Below are positions 20,854 through 31,059 of a stretch of DNA of 64,000 bases, one piece after another. Position 1 is the stretch's first letter; each line of letters starts with the position of its first letter. The notes under the pieces were generated by a model that worked only from the letters and a program-made list of their open reading frames with translations, made no database searches and was not told the origin of the DNA. This stretch comes from Cycas panzhihuaensis (Eukaryota; Cycadophyta), in assembly GCA_023213395.1 (NCBI GenBank), contig CM041465.1, forward strand, positions 173,235,741-173,299,740. Direction: 5' to 3'. The translations under genes and the position numbers were made by a program.

Positions 20854-21430
20854 TTGATAAACTGGCCATTTGCATTATGCTGCTAAGGCCAAAAGAAGTC
20901 TGATGGTGTTCATATTTGCCACTGGTGCAAAGGTTTCCTCATAATCAATGCCTTCCTTTTGTTTGAATCCCTATGCCACAAGGCGTGCCTTCTAACGCTT
21001 AAGTGTACCATCAGAATGAAATTTGGTCTTATAGGCCCATTTACAACTGATTGCCTATTTATGTGGAGGCAATTCGACCAAATTCCAAGTGCCATTCTTG
21101 TGAATAGAATGGATCTCCTCATCCATGGCAGCTTTCCAATTGTCATTTTTTGAAGCCTCCTCAAAGGTGGAAGGCTCATCAACAGAAAGCACTTCAGCCA
21201 TAAGTGCAAAATTTGTTTGTTGCCTATATTTCGATGGATGTTTCCCTTCAATAATGTGACCGTCCTGCACCGTTTGAGTATACCATTTAGGTAACTTTTG
21301 AAATGAAGTAGCATGAACCTCAATGTCTTCTCGGTCTAAGTGATTGATCAATGTAAGATGATGTGCTAGGTTCAAGTGGAGCGTAAGATGATGAAGTGGA
21401 CGACAAAGAAAAGTGATGAAGTACATGGTG
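20854..21430 (-). pseudogene. pol: Copia F linker and RT N-terminus
   Basis: In the same frame as the RT downstream: LPKWYTQTVQDGHIIEGKHP, LSVDEPSTFEEASKNDNWKA, then stops at PPHK-*-AI, LKR-*-KA, LVA-*-GF and ALAA-*-CKW, all at sites where D has Gln, Gln, Lys and Gln. A frameshift near 21430-21470 separates it from the integrase. Confidence 0.85.
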
Positions 21431-23006
21431 TAGAAGATTGAGAGGAGGAAGTCCTCAACAATCTTTTGCCTTTATCAATGGGGGGTTGGATAGATGCCAC
21501 ATCCAACTCTTTCTGATCATCTTCAACAAAGATTACATCTCTTGAGAGATGCATTTTTCTTCCAACTGGATCATACAACTTGTAGGCCTTGCTATGAATG
21601 GCATATCCTACAAAGATGCATTTAAGACTATGCTTATCTAACTTAGTCCTTTGTTGATCAGGTATGTGCATATATGCAGTGCACCCAAATGTCGTCAAAT
21701 GGTTGATAGTCGATTTCTTACCAGTCCATGCCTCCTCAGGTGTAATGTTGGTGACTGTTGTAATAGGACTCTGATTGGCCACATAGGCAACTGTATGAAA
21801 TTCTTCAGCCCAGTAAGCGCGAGGAAGTCCTTTCGCATGCATCATAGTTTTGGCTTTATTGGCCAAAGTTCTGTTCATCCTTTCGAAGACTCCGTTTTGT
21901 TGAGGAGTATGAGGAACTGTAAGTTGTCTCTGAATCCCATTATCCTTCCAGTATTGGTTGAATTCATTTGAAGTGAATTCACCTCCATTATCTGTCCTTA
22001 ATGTTTCAATTGAATAGCCAGATTCATTTTCTACTTCAGCTTTGAATTCTTTGAACTTGGAGAATGCTTCTGATTTGTGCTTTATGAAGTAGACCTGCAC
22101 TTTATGAGAAAAGTCATCAATGAAGGAGATGTAGTACAATGCTCCTCCAAATGATTGAGTGGACATGGGTCCACATAAGTCTAAGTGAATCAACTGCAAG
22201 GGATAAGATGCACGCCAAGCTTTGCCTTTAGGGAAAGGCAAACGATGTTGAGTCCCCATTATGCAAGCTTCGCAAAGACATTTTGAACCATATATCTTCA
22301 GAAGCCCATATACCATGTTCTTGTTCATCATCTGCTTTAGATTATCTAGGCTTAAGTGACCTAGACGTTGATGCCACAATTGCATTTTGGACAAAGATAT
22401 AGTGACCATGGAACCAGAATAAGCAGAATCAAGTGTAATGTTATTGGCATCCAATTTGTAAAGACCTTGATCCTCATATGCAATAGCTACGATCTGGTCA
22501 TTTTTGTCACTAATGATACATTTCCCATTCTTGAATAAAACGCTCATCTGTTGCTTGTCCAACTTGCTAACAGATAGCAAACTCTTCTCCATGGAAGGAA
22601 TGAAATATGCATCACTATTGGAAAATGTGGAGGAAGGATTTTCTGAAAAGTGGAAAGGAGCTATTGTGCCTATGCCTGAAATCTCCACAGATTCATTATT
22701 TTCAAAGGTCACTGATTGACCTTTACCTTCCTTAATATTGCAAAGGAGTTCTTCACTCCCTGTCATATGCTGAGTAGCTCCTGAATCAACAATCCAAGTG
22801 TGATCAACCTTGGATGAGTGATTTGCACAAAATAGTTTGTCTTCATTGACAAACTGATTAAAGTGGCGTTGGTTGCCACCTCCCCTATAACCCCCCCTTC
22901 CTCTTTGACCTCCTCGAAAGGCACCTCGATTTGGTCGAGGGGGATTCTGTTGCTGTTCTAGCTGCTGAAATCTCTGTTGATATTGTTGCCTTGGCTGTTG
23001 TTGTCT
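21431..23006 (-). pseudogene. pol: Copia F protease and integrase
   Basis: Same frame as gag, after a TAG at 23004-23006. RG-rich linker, then protease WIVDSGATQHMTGSEELL (intact D-S-G near 22785). GAG-pre-integrase LWHQRLGHLSLDNLKQMM, CEACIMGTQHR. Integrase core LIHLDLCGP, LRTDNGGEFTSNEFNQYW, TPQQNGVFERMNRTLANKAK, keeping D, D and E. C-terminal LKCIFVGYAIHSKAYKLYDP and MHLSRDVIF. It ends in a shifted serine-rich tail at 21372. Apart from the TAG, gag to integrase is one open frame, 23837-21372. Confidence 0.9.
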
Positions 23007-23837
23007 CTATCCTTGTGGCTGTTGCTGCTGCTGATGTCGACGTAGATTTGCCTGCTTCTTTCTGTAATCAGGTGCTATGTGGCCAGGTTTACCACAATAA
23101 TGACATACAACATTGGACTTAGAGGAGCCAATGTTCATGTTTCCAAACTGCTTTGTGAGTGCAGGTTTGGAGATCTGTTTGGCCTTTGACTTGGCCGTGA
23201 AAGCACCTGGTGTAGATGGTTCTTCTTCATTGTCCTTAGCATAAATCTGCTCTTCTTGAAGCAATAAGCTTTCAAGTTCATTAAATGTCATCCTCTTAAC
23301 TGAATCATCTCGAGTGGTAGATGAAATGAAGTCGTTGTAGTCCTTTGGCAATGCTTTGGTGATAGAAGTGATGAGCTCATCCCTTATTGCAGGACTACCT
23401 AAAGTATTCAGTTCATTACATACCTCCTTAATGGAGGAAAGAAAAGCCGACATAGGCTTGACAAACTTAACAGAATACAATTTGGCTTTCACCATCAAAA
23501 TGCAAGCTTCATCTCGCCTTTCGTACAATGAGGACAAAGTGTCCCAAACTTCTTTAGAAGTTTTAGCAGAAGAGATATTTTGGTCCACATGCACATCCAC
23601 AATCATATGAAAAAATGCCAAAGCGATCTCGTCTTTGGCTTCCCAAGCAGCAATACGTTCATAATCAACATCATCCTCATCATCGTTAACAAGTGCAGGA
23701 TTGGGAATTCTCCCAGAAACATATCCCCAAAATTCATTCAATATCAAGAGGTTTTGTGTGATTCTTTTCCATTCTTGATAATTTCCTTGCCCTGTTAATC
23801 TTATTGTGCATGCATTGAGCATATTAATAATAGCCAT
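23007..23837 (-). pseudogene. gag: Copia F gag
   Basis: 276 codons from ATG 23837. UBN2-type capsid: TGQGNYQEWKRITQNLL, SSLYERRDEACILMVKAKLY, SITKALPKDYNDFISSTTRD. Zinc knuckle CHYCGKPGHIAPDY, in which the fourth ligand Cys is Tyr (TGC to TAC). Gln-rich tail to the TAG at 23004. Intact apart from that Cys. Confidence 0.9.
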
Positions 23838-25740
23838 CTTTCACTTGTATGCTTAAAAGCTAGCAAATAACTTGGTAACTTTAAAGCTTTGTCGCTTAAG
23901 TTCCACCTTCTAACAACACCACCAGTCCTGATTTTACAAGAAAATCCATCGACTGGGTGGAGTGATGAGGGGTGGAGGACTTCGGCTATTGAGTTGGTCC
24001 AAGTTAAGTGTAGCAGAGGCAAGGATTAAACCTTTTTCGAGCCTCTCCAGCCAGATTTTAAATTCACTTTTCAGAAAGTTATAAAGTGAATTTTTAAGAT
24101 ACATTTACTTGGATAATGTACTTAGTGTGAATGCTTTGATCAAGCTTACAATGAGAGGCTTCTTAAGAAGCAAGTACATGGGAATAATGAGCACTTGATT
24201 AAGTTTATTAAGTGCTTTTGAAATCCAAGTAAAAAATGTTGAAGTGCTTGAGTAAAAAATATAAGTACTTTGAGAGTTTAGTACTTAGTGAAAATGAAGC
24301 AAAAAACTTGATGACGATTGCAGAAGTGGGTTCGTTTTAATGCTCCAAAGCTGATGTAGAGAGAGAACCACTTGCCAAAGTGTACGAAATGTACTCCAAA
24401 CACCAAGCGAATGCCAAGCACCACGTTGTTGAGACTTTAAAAATAGTCCCAACAATCCAACAGAAAGAGTGATTTTATTAAGTACAAGTATCTCAGCCTC
24501 CTTTTTGAGATTTTGAAGGCTATGGGACACCATGCAAGGTGCCAAAAAATCAGCTCAAATGGTGATGAATGTCACCTTTACAATATGAACTTGCTTATTA
24601 ACCACTTCACTTAAGCTCTTAATGCTTTTATAGCATTTAAATGAGTGCTAAAAGATCTTAAAAAAACAAAAAATGAAGGCTAAAATCAACCTTTTTTGCA
24701 ACTTTGCATCAATAGAACACCGTGCAGGGAGTCTTTATAAGCACTTAAGTCATGTAACTTCAATCTTTAAAGAGAGGAGAATGACTTGGTATAAGTCATT
24801 TAATGAGTCCTCTATCCACCAAGAAAATTTTAATCCTCTTAAAGTACTAAAAAGTACTTTTATGAGCCACTTGAAAAGGCTTTATAAAGGAAGATGAATC
24901 TCAAAAAAAAAATTCTCAAAGTATTTAAGCTATCAGCATCTTAACATGTCTCTTTAAGACAGTCTTCAAATAGAGCTGAATAGCTTGAACCCTCTTTTAA
25001 GGCAATGGACCCCTCTTAACAATTCTTTTCTCTTAATAAAAAGAACTTCATGAAAAAGACTTTGATTAAAATGAGCATATTCTTTATAATATACTAAAGT
25101 TCATATAATAAGGTTTTGCATTAAGCCAAAAAACGAATTTCATTTTTTCGGCTCCCGTAAAGTATCTCCAAGCTATGTGGAAGGCGAATCGAACCTTCCA
25201 AAGAGCGGCGGCTCTTTCTCCATGGATTTCCCGAGGCAGCTCTCGTGTGCAGTCCTTCCGTGAACTTCCGTGGATGCCTCGGCGCTGTCGTGTGTCAGTC
25301 GTGCGGCAGGTGTGCGAGTGTCTTTGCAGGCTCCTCCGCGTGCAGGGATGTAGTTCGGTCCAAGGCAGCCCGTCCAAGCTCGTGTGGCTCCCGTAGCAGG
25401 GCTTCCGGGACAGACAAATGTGCAGACTTCTTCTCTGGCCATGTGGCTTCCGTTGCTACTCCGTGCAGCTTCGTGTGCGCAAGAACAGACCCCCTTGTGG
25501 GGACAGACACAGACAGGACGTGCAATTGCTGTCTCAGCTCCCGTGGCTACACCGCTTTGTGACTTCTGTGCGGTTGTGTGAAGGCTGTGGACAGAGACGT
25601 CAAGTATGGAAAGGACAGTGTGCTTCAGCGTGCTGGCTCCCGTGTGTAGAGACAAACTCAGAGATGTGTGTAGTCTTTAACACGGGGGCAAACTTCGAAG
25701 CTAACAGTGGAATAGCAAGCTATTGGTGCAAAGGGTACCA
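23838..25740 (-). other. Leader of Copia F with GC-rich island
   Basis: 1.9 kb of leader. In sense, 25700-25150 is GC- and CpG-rich, unlike its surroundings, and carries GGCTCCCGT (plus-strand) at 25150, 25386 and 25635 with near copies at 25445 and 25535; D's leader has it once (50857). It is open on both strands (for example 160 codons, minus 25655-25173), but I recognise no protein. The rest is AT-rich. Confidence 0.6.
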
Positions 25741-25761
25741 AGCCTAAGCTCTGATACCAAA

Positions 25762-26299
25762 TGTTAGAATGGGCCAAATGGCCTCATAGGTCCAAGATCA
25801 TTAACAAAACATAACAAGCATAACATGCATTAAGCATCAACAATATAAACTCAAAGAGAGAAAGAGGAGGAAGGCAATGATACCAAGTATGTGGTGTTGG
25901 AATCGGTCCAACCACCAAAGAATGCTCAGCTTGATTAGCAAACTGATAAAATAACAAGAAGCTCCAACTCTTCATGAGAAACAATGAAGAAAGGCCTCAT
26001 TAAATAGAGGGAGATGAGAGGCCAAAGGTTATTGCATGATTGGCAAGTGTCAATCATGCAATGCATGCTTGCATGAAGGACAAGTGTCCATTGGGAGCTC
26101 TTGTGAGCAAAAGTGCAAGGGGGTCATTTGACCCTCAAGTGACATAAGTGACAACGTTATGTCACTAGACATAAAGTGGGTGTGTACTTTATCACTTAAG
26201 TGATTAAGTCACCCCTAAAGTACAAAAGTGCACATAATACATAAACATAAAGTACATAAAGCTTAACATGTAAACATAAGGTAAACATAAGGTTTAACA
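25762..26299 (-). repeat. 5' LTR of Copia F
   Basis: 538-bp partner of 19115-19647; primer site adjoins at 25741-25759. Confidence 0.92.
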
Positions 26300-26304
26300 G
26301 AAGA

Positions 26305-27435
26305 AAGTTACAGAAAAAGAACAGAATAGTAATCGATGTTATGCTTGCAGCATTTGACAAAGATAATCTTCCTTCTTCTTACCATTTTCTTATTCATGTA
26401 ATTCATAAAGTTGGTACTACCAAAGAAGCTTGGAATCTGTTGAAAGATGTGCATGAAAAGAGCCCTCAACAAGTACAAGAGACCTTTGAAAAGGAAAACA
26501 AGATCGACAATTGTGATGCAGACAAACAGGATGAAGACAATATTGATGATACAGGCAAAAAGGTATGTCAAGATATTGATGAAGAAATCAAGGATATTGA
26601 TGAATGCAAAGAGACTACTCTTGAATGTGTTGTTGAGATTACTGAGCATATTGAGATTGATGAATTGACTATAGATAATGATTATCAAGTAATAGAAATT
26701 TCTCTAGATGAATCTATTACTTCAGGGGAGAATAAAACTGAATCTGATTGCTTTATTGAAGATAAAATTGTTGATGCAAACACAATTCCTGATTTGACTA
26801 TTGGTTCAATTTTGAATTTTTCACAAGGTGATGAAGGCCTTACTTCAAAAACTAAAGGAATTGTTAGTCAAAAGGAAGAACTCATACAGAATGTTGGTGA
26901 TCATTTTTCAAATGTTTCAACTGATGTTGATTCCTCTTTTGATGTCTTATCTTCAAAATTTGGCATTGGCTCAATAGATATTGATCATTCACATGTTGGA
27001 GAAAATGAAGGCAAACAAGTGATAACTGAAGACATGCTTGATATACACCTCGAATTTCAAGATGCTTTTGATGGTTACCTATAGGATTGCTTACAAGGTC
27101 TACATCAAACTCAAGTTGAACCAACCATGATTTACTACACCTTTTGTGTGGTAAAGGATCCAGTGTTGCACACTAGAATGAAAAATGCCAAGTTCAAGGA
27201 CCATTACTCTCAAGGACTACTACAACTGCATGAATATCACCGCAAGATTGAAGAACAAGCCAAAGACATCATTCTCAAGACATTCCCAAGGATGAAATGC
27301 TGCAAATTCAAAGGATGCCAAATATATATTGTAGGGGCGAAGTTGAATAATACAAATAGATGCTCTTTAGTTGTTGGTCAAGGTAGAAGTCTAATAGAAA
27401 GTGTCTCGACATTAAACATTATAGGGGGGTGTTAG
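26305..27435 (+). pseudogene. G gag remainder fused to long acidic ORF
   Basis: After F, a short shift leads into a frame from 26341 with the gag words VMLAAFDKDN, HVIHKVGTTKEAWNLLKDVH, i.e. the UBN2 T-x-K-E-A-W block. It then becomes a roughly 200-residue Asp/Glu-rich stretch (DNCDADKQDEDNIDD, IDEEIKDIDECKE) with no zinc knuckle or pol motif. One TAG at 27082-27084; the same frame continues DCLQGLHQTQVEPTM to QLHEYHRKIEEQAKDIILK, MKCCKFKGC, ending STLNIIGGC with TAG at 27433-27435 in the 3' LTR. About 365 codons in all. The acidic part is not recognised; low complexity or captured host sequence are both possible. Confidence 0.7.
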
Positions 27436-27834
27436 AAATAATGTTTAATGTCGTAAGTCTAATGTCTAGTGTCAAGTAATTAATAGTAGTGTATGTGTTC
27501 AAGGGTCACTTAGTCATATTATAATAAGTCATTAAGAAATGTGCATCAAGTAATTGGTCAATTAGTAGGTAGTAAGTCATTGGTCATGCTAGAGGTCAAT
27601 TGTCCCACATGTAACACATCCCATCCTACACTCTCTCACTTATGATGTATAAATAAGTGAAGGAGATAGAGTAGTATACGTTGAGTCAAGATAAAGTTCA
27701 TTGTAATGTTATTGTTATGGTGTCCATATGATGTAGACATTATGATTATGGGTTAATGCTATCTTCCTTATGTTCTCGTTCTGTCGTTCTTGATATTGAA
27801 TGATCTTGAATGATTTCTATTGAATATTTCAACA
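27430..27834 (+). repeat. 3' LTR of G
   Basis: 405-bp partner of 16259-16653, followed by duplication AGCTA. Confidence 0.92.
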
Positions 27835-27839
27835 AGCTA

Positions 27840-28381
27840 CTCAATTGACGAGTGTAAGGAGTTGTGTGTTGTCTTTGTATTCCATGCCTTCTAGTATTGT
27901 ATAAACTCATTAGAGGTGAATTCGCCACCTTTATCTATTCTTAAGCATTTGATATAATGGCTACTTTCTCTCTCAACCTTAGCCTTGAAGTTCAAAAAAG
28001 TGCCAAATACATTAGATTTAGCTTAAGAAAGTATATCTAGACTTTCCTAATGCAATCATCTATAAAGATTAAATAGTATCGAGCACCTTGAACCGACAGT
28101 GGAGTGAAAGGTCCACATAGGTCACTGTGAATTAATTGAAGTTTGCAAGCTACCCTTCTAGTGCTTAGAGAAAATTGCAACCTATGTTGTCTGCCCATCA
28201 TACATATATCACAAATTGAGTTTGTGTTCTTTATCCAAGGCAATCCATTCACCATGTCATGTTTGCTTAAAGAAGATAAGCCATCATAAGAAAAATGACC
28301 ATACTGTAAATGCTAAAGCTTTCTATTATCAATATTGTGGGCTACATTAAGAGCAAAGTGAATTGGAGAGGCGAGAAATTT
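27840..28381 (-). pseudogene. pol: Copia H integrase, N-terminal part
   Basis: GAG-pre-integrase with MVNGLPWIK, CDICMMGRQHRLQF; core LQLIHSDLCGPFTPLSVQGA, YYLIFIDD; then GGEFTSNEFIQY and, in a shifted frame, the T-x-P-Y-T-x-Q-N-G-V-A site where G inserted. Confidence 0.82.
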
Positions 28382-28842
28382 CTATAATCCTTTGGTTTTA
28401 ATGCCTTCATCAATCACTTTATTGCCTCTATATTTGTCAAAAATAGTACATTTGCTACCATCAAACAAAACTTGAAGTTTGTTGTCAGTCAGTTGGGAGA
28501 CAAATAAAAGATTTTTGGTCATCCCAGGTACATAGAATACTTGGCCGACTTTTTCAATATCTCCATTGGGCAAGGCAACTAGAACTGTACCGCTTCCTTG
28601 AATGGCACGAGTGGTGTCGTCCCCAAGTTTGACAAACTCTGCACCTTGAAGGAGGGTTATCTTGTTGAACCATGATCGCCTGTGTGTCATACGTCTGGAA
28701 GCTCCTAAGTTTATGAACCAGTCATCTTTTTTTTTATTGCGTATGGTTGAAGTAAGTGTAGTGATAAATGTCATCTCTTCTTGTTCTTCTATCTCTATGG
28801 ACTCTTCATTTTTGGGTTGCTCAGAGTAGCTCCCAGATGCTA
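28382..28842 (-). pseudogene. pol: Copia H protease, active site lost
   Basis: Reads DDWFINLGASRRMTHRRSWF where the family has W-x-x-D-S-G-A-S-x-H-M-T. Asp is Asn (G to A) and Ser is Leu (C to T). The following stretch (VKLGDDTTRAIQGSGTV, VFYVPGMTKNLLFVSQLTD) is a normal Copia protease region. Confidence 0.83.
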
Positions 28843-29690
28843 TTATCCCCCTTTTAGGTCGGCCTTGCGATGACGACAGTTGGTGGTGTAGTGACCTATC
28901 CTCCCACAGTAAAAGCAAATGATATGATAGCTGGATCGACCTCCAGAATATTGTTGTGGGGTTGCATGTGGAAGGGAGTGTCCCCTTGCAAGACTATAAC
29001 TGGTTGGTCGTCTTCTTCCTCGATCAATGCCACGAAGGTTCCCTCTTGTAGGATTGCCCCTGCCCCAAATGCTGAACTTGGAAGAGAATATGTTTTCTAG
29101 CTCACTTTCCATATTGATTTCTATCTATTCATGATGAAGGAGTTGTCCACATACAATAGCAAATGAAAGTTTAGCTATTTTAGCTGTCATCTTGTAGGAC
29201 ATGATGAAGTATCTTAATCAAGCAAGGAGCTTGTGAATTATGAGGTCAATAAGGTCCCCATCAAAATATGTGACCCCAACAGACACCAGATTCTTATGCA
29301 GTAATTTGAAGCAGGCAAGAAATGCTGTGAAATCTTTAGATTCTGACATCTTCAATAAGGCCATTTAGTTTTTTAGGGCCATGATATGAGTGGTATTCTT
29401 CTTAGCATACAGGATCTTCAGTATATTCCAAGCCCCATAAGGAGTGACGACACTAGATATGTAAGGTAAAATGGAGACAACAACAGATAGCATAATAGAT
29501 ACAAGGGCAAGACCTCTCTACTCAAGGTATATCTTCTTCTTGACAACACCTGCTCGTTCTGGTTTGATGCTCTCAGTTTGGTCCCAAGCTCATTAAGCCA
29601 CAAGAATGGACCGCATCTTGGTCTTCCACGACTCATAGTTGTCTCCAGTAAGTTTCTTTGAATCAACAAGACAAAGTTAGGAGGCCATAA
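28843..29690 (-). pseudogene. gag: Copia H gag
   Basis: In broken frames from about 29690: KLTGDNYESWKTKMRSILVA, the UBN2 body across 29600-29120 with stops, then 90 codons with RG/RP-rich tract and zinc knuckle CFYCGRIGHYTTNC. Confidence 0.8.
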
Positions 29691-30810
29691 TAAGGTGAAT
29701 AAACTCTATCAAGTCTAGACTTGGGATTGCCTACACTCGTAAGCTTGTCGATAAATCTCTAAGTGAGATTCGTGACAAGTAGCTTCGTGGCACTAACCGC
29801 TTACCACTGCACTACGAGGCTTCGGCAGATGGTCGGACTTCCTATTCTAGGATGGGCTCAAGGTCCTATAGGGTCTTCCAATATACCTTCCAGTATGTGG
29901 AGGCTCAAATCCATGAGCGAGTTCTGGAGGCCTGGGTATTGGGTCCTTTCATATCCCCTCACTTCACATGTTGGTTTAAATACCAAACGTGCTTAGCCAA
30001 TAACGACGAATGCAGCACAATTTTTATAGAGCCCCAGAACAAGGTCTTTATGGCTGGAAAGGGTTAGGTTCCAAGTAGAGTTGTCTACTCATGGAATAAG
30101 CAAAAGCAAGGAAAATATGGTGCAATTGTTGAGTTTCTTCCCCTTTTCTTAAAAAAAACAGCCTAAAAAAATAGGAGCAAGTAAAAAGGAGTAAAATGAT
30201 TATACTGCAAACGAAGGCAAGATTGAAGGCACTTTCCTAATTTGTGAATGACCTCTGTTGTACAGTTAGTCATATGGACTGTTGTATGGACCTCGCAAAG
30301 AGATCAAAAAATCAACTTTCTCAGAATCAATTGAAACTGGAGTCGATAGAGAGATTTTGTTAAGAGGATTTTGAATCCGGTCTTAGATTTTCGATCGGAG
30401 TTTTTGTTGATGAGAAAATGGCCCACAAAATTCGAATTGGAGGCTAAGGTTTTTGGCCTTTTTTATTCGTCTCTGCTCACACGTGTGATAAACTAGGTCG
30501 AGTCATATACCGAATGAAAGCTCTTCTCAAGAGCTTTCGATTGATACTAGTCTCAGTTAAAATGATCGATCATATAAAGAGAAATGAGTGATGGAAGCTC
30601 CACATGGCCTACCTCTGGTTTTTGCAAATCTAGGGCGAACAACTGAGAATCAGGCTTTGAGCCTTTAGACAAAGATGATCAGCTCGAAGAGGCGCACCTG
30701 CTCACCAAATTTTGTCTAATTCTGAGCAGGTCAAAATTTCGTTCATACAATTGTACGAACAATTCATACGATGGTACAAAATTCCTCCTTCAAAAGCTGA
30801 GAATAAGCTT
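29691..30810 (-). other. Leader of Copia H
   Basis: About 1.1 kb, no supported gene. TGTAYG-type word clusters at 30740-30780 (near the primer site) and 30257-30293, as in A and C. Confidence 0.55.
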
Positions 30811-30827
30811 GCTTAGCTCTGATACCA

Positions 30828-31059
30828 TGTTAGAGCTAACTGCAAGCAGAAGAGAGCAAGAGAGAACTAAAAAATGACTTGTATTGAATTGAGAGGTATA
30901 GTACATATTTATACAAGAGGCCTCTACTGAGAGATTAGGGTTAGAGGCACAATTAACATGATATGTTACAAATATATTACATGACTGCCATTATATGTCA
31001 CAGTTAAGTCACTAACATAAGATGCTAGTACTTAGAGGATAAGACATTATATTCTAACA
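30828..31059 (-). repeat. 5' LTR of Copia H
   Basis: 232 bp, TGTTAG...TCTAACA on the plus strand, with primer site TGGTATCAGAGCTAAGC adjoining on its left (30811-30827, minus). No partner LTR in the window. Confidence 0.8.

Larger units (their letters stand above)
19115..26299 (-). mobile_element. Copia LTR retrotransposon F
   Basis: LTRs 19115-19647 and 25762-26299, perfect duplication GAAGA (19110-19114 and 26300-26304). In sense (minus): 5' LTR 26299-25762, primer site TGGTATCAGAGCTTAGGCT (25759-25741), leader about 1.9 kb, gag, protease, integrase, RT, RNase H, purine tract 19660-19648. About a dozen substitutions between LTRs by hand count, plus four indels including an 11-bp tandem duplication. 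Close relative of D; more distant from B2/B3. Confidence 0.95.
16259..27834 (+). mobile_element. Non-autonomous LTR element G with captured sequence
   Basis: LTRs 16259-16653 and 27430-27834 (TGTTAGAAATAATG...TTTCAACA) with perfect duplication AGCTA (16254-16258 and 27835-27839). Primer site TGGTATCAAAGTGGATTG at 16654. A purine tract (ATAGGGGGG) precedes the 3' LTR. Without nested F (19115-26299) G is about 4.4 kb. It has a gag start and a long acidic frame but no protease, integrase, RT or RNase H, so it must rely on another element's enzymes. The leader holds an antisense FCA-like fragment. Confidence 0.88.
15870..31059 (-). mobile_element. Old truncated Copia H (split by G)
   Basis: Minus-strand Copia with 5' LTR 30828-31059, primer site 30811-30827 (TGGTATCAGAGCTAAGC), leader, gag, protease and integrase. 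RT, RNase H and 3' LTR are absent because the copy ends near 15870. Element G occupies 16259-27834 inside its integrase. Related to A and C in integrase (TPEEAWLG, KYILVGYS, YISRDV) and leader motifs. Heavily decayed. Confidence 0.82.

Noticed and set aside
25173-25655. 160-codon minus-strand frame in the F leader as a protein gene
   Set aside because: GC-rich sequence is open in several overlapping frames on both strands, no family resemblance, and it lies in the untranslated leader.
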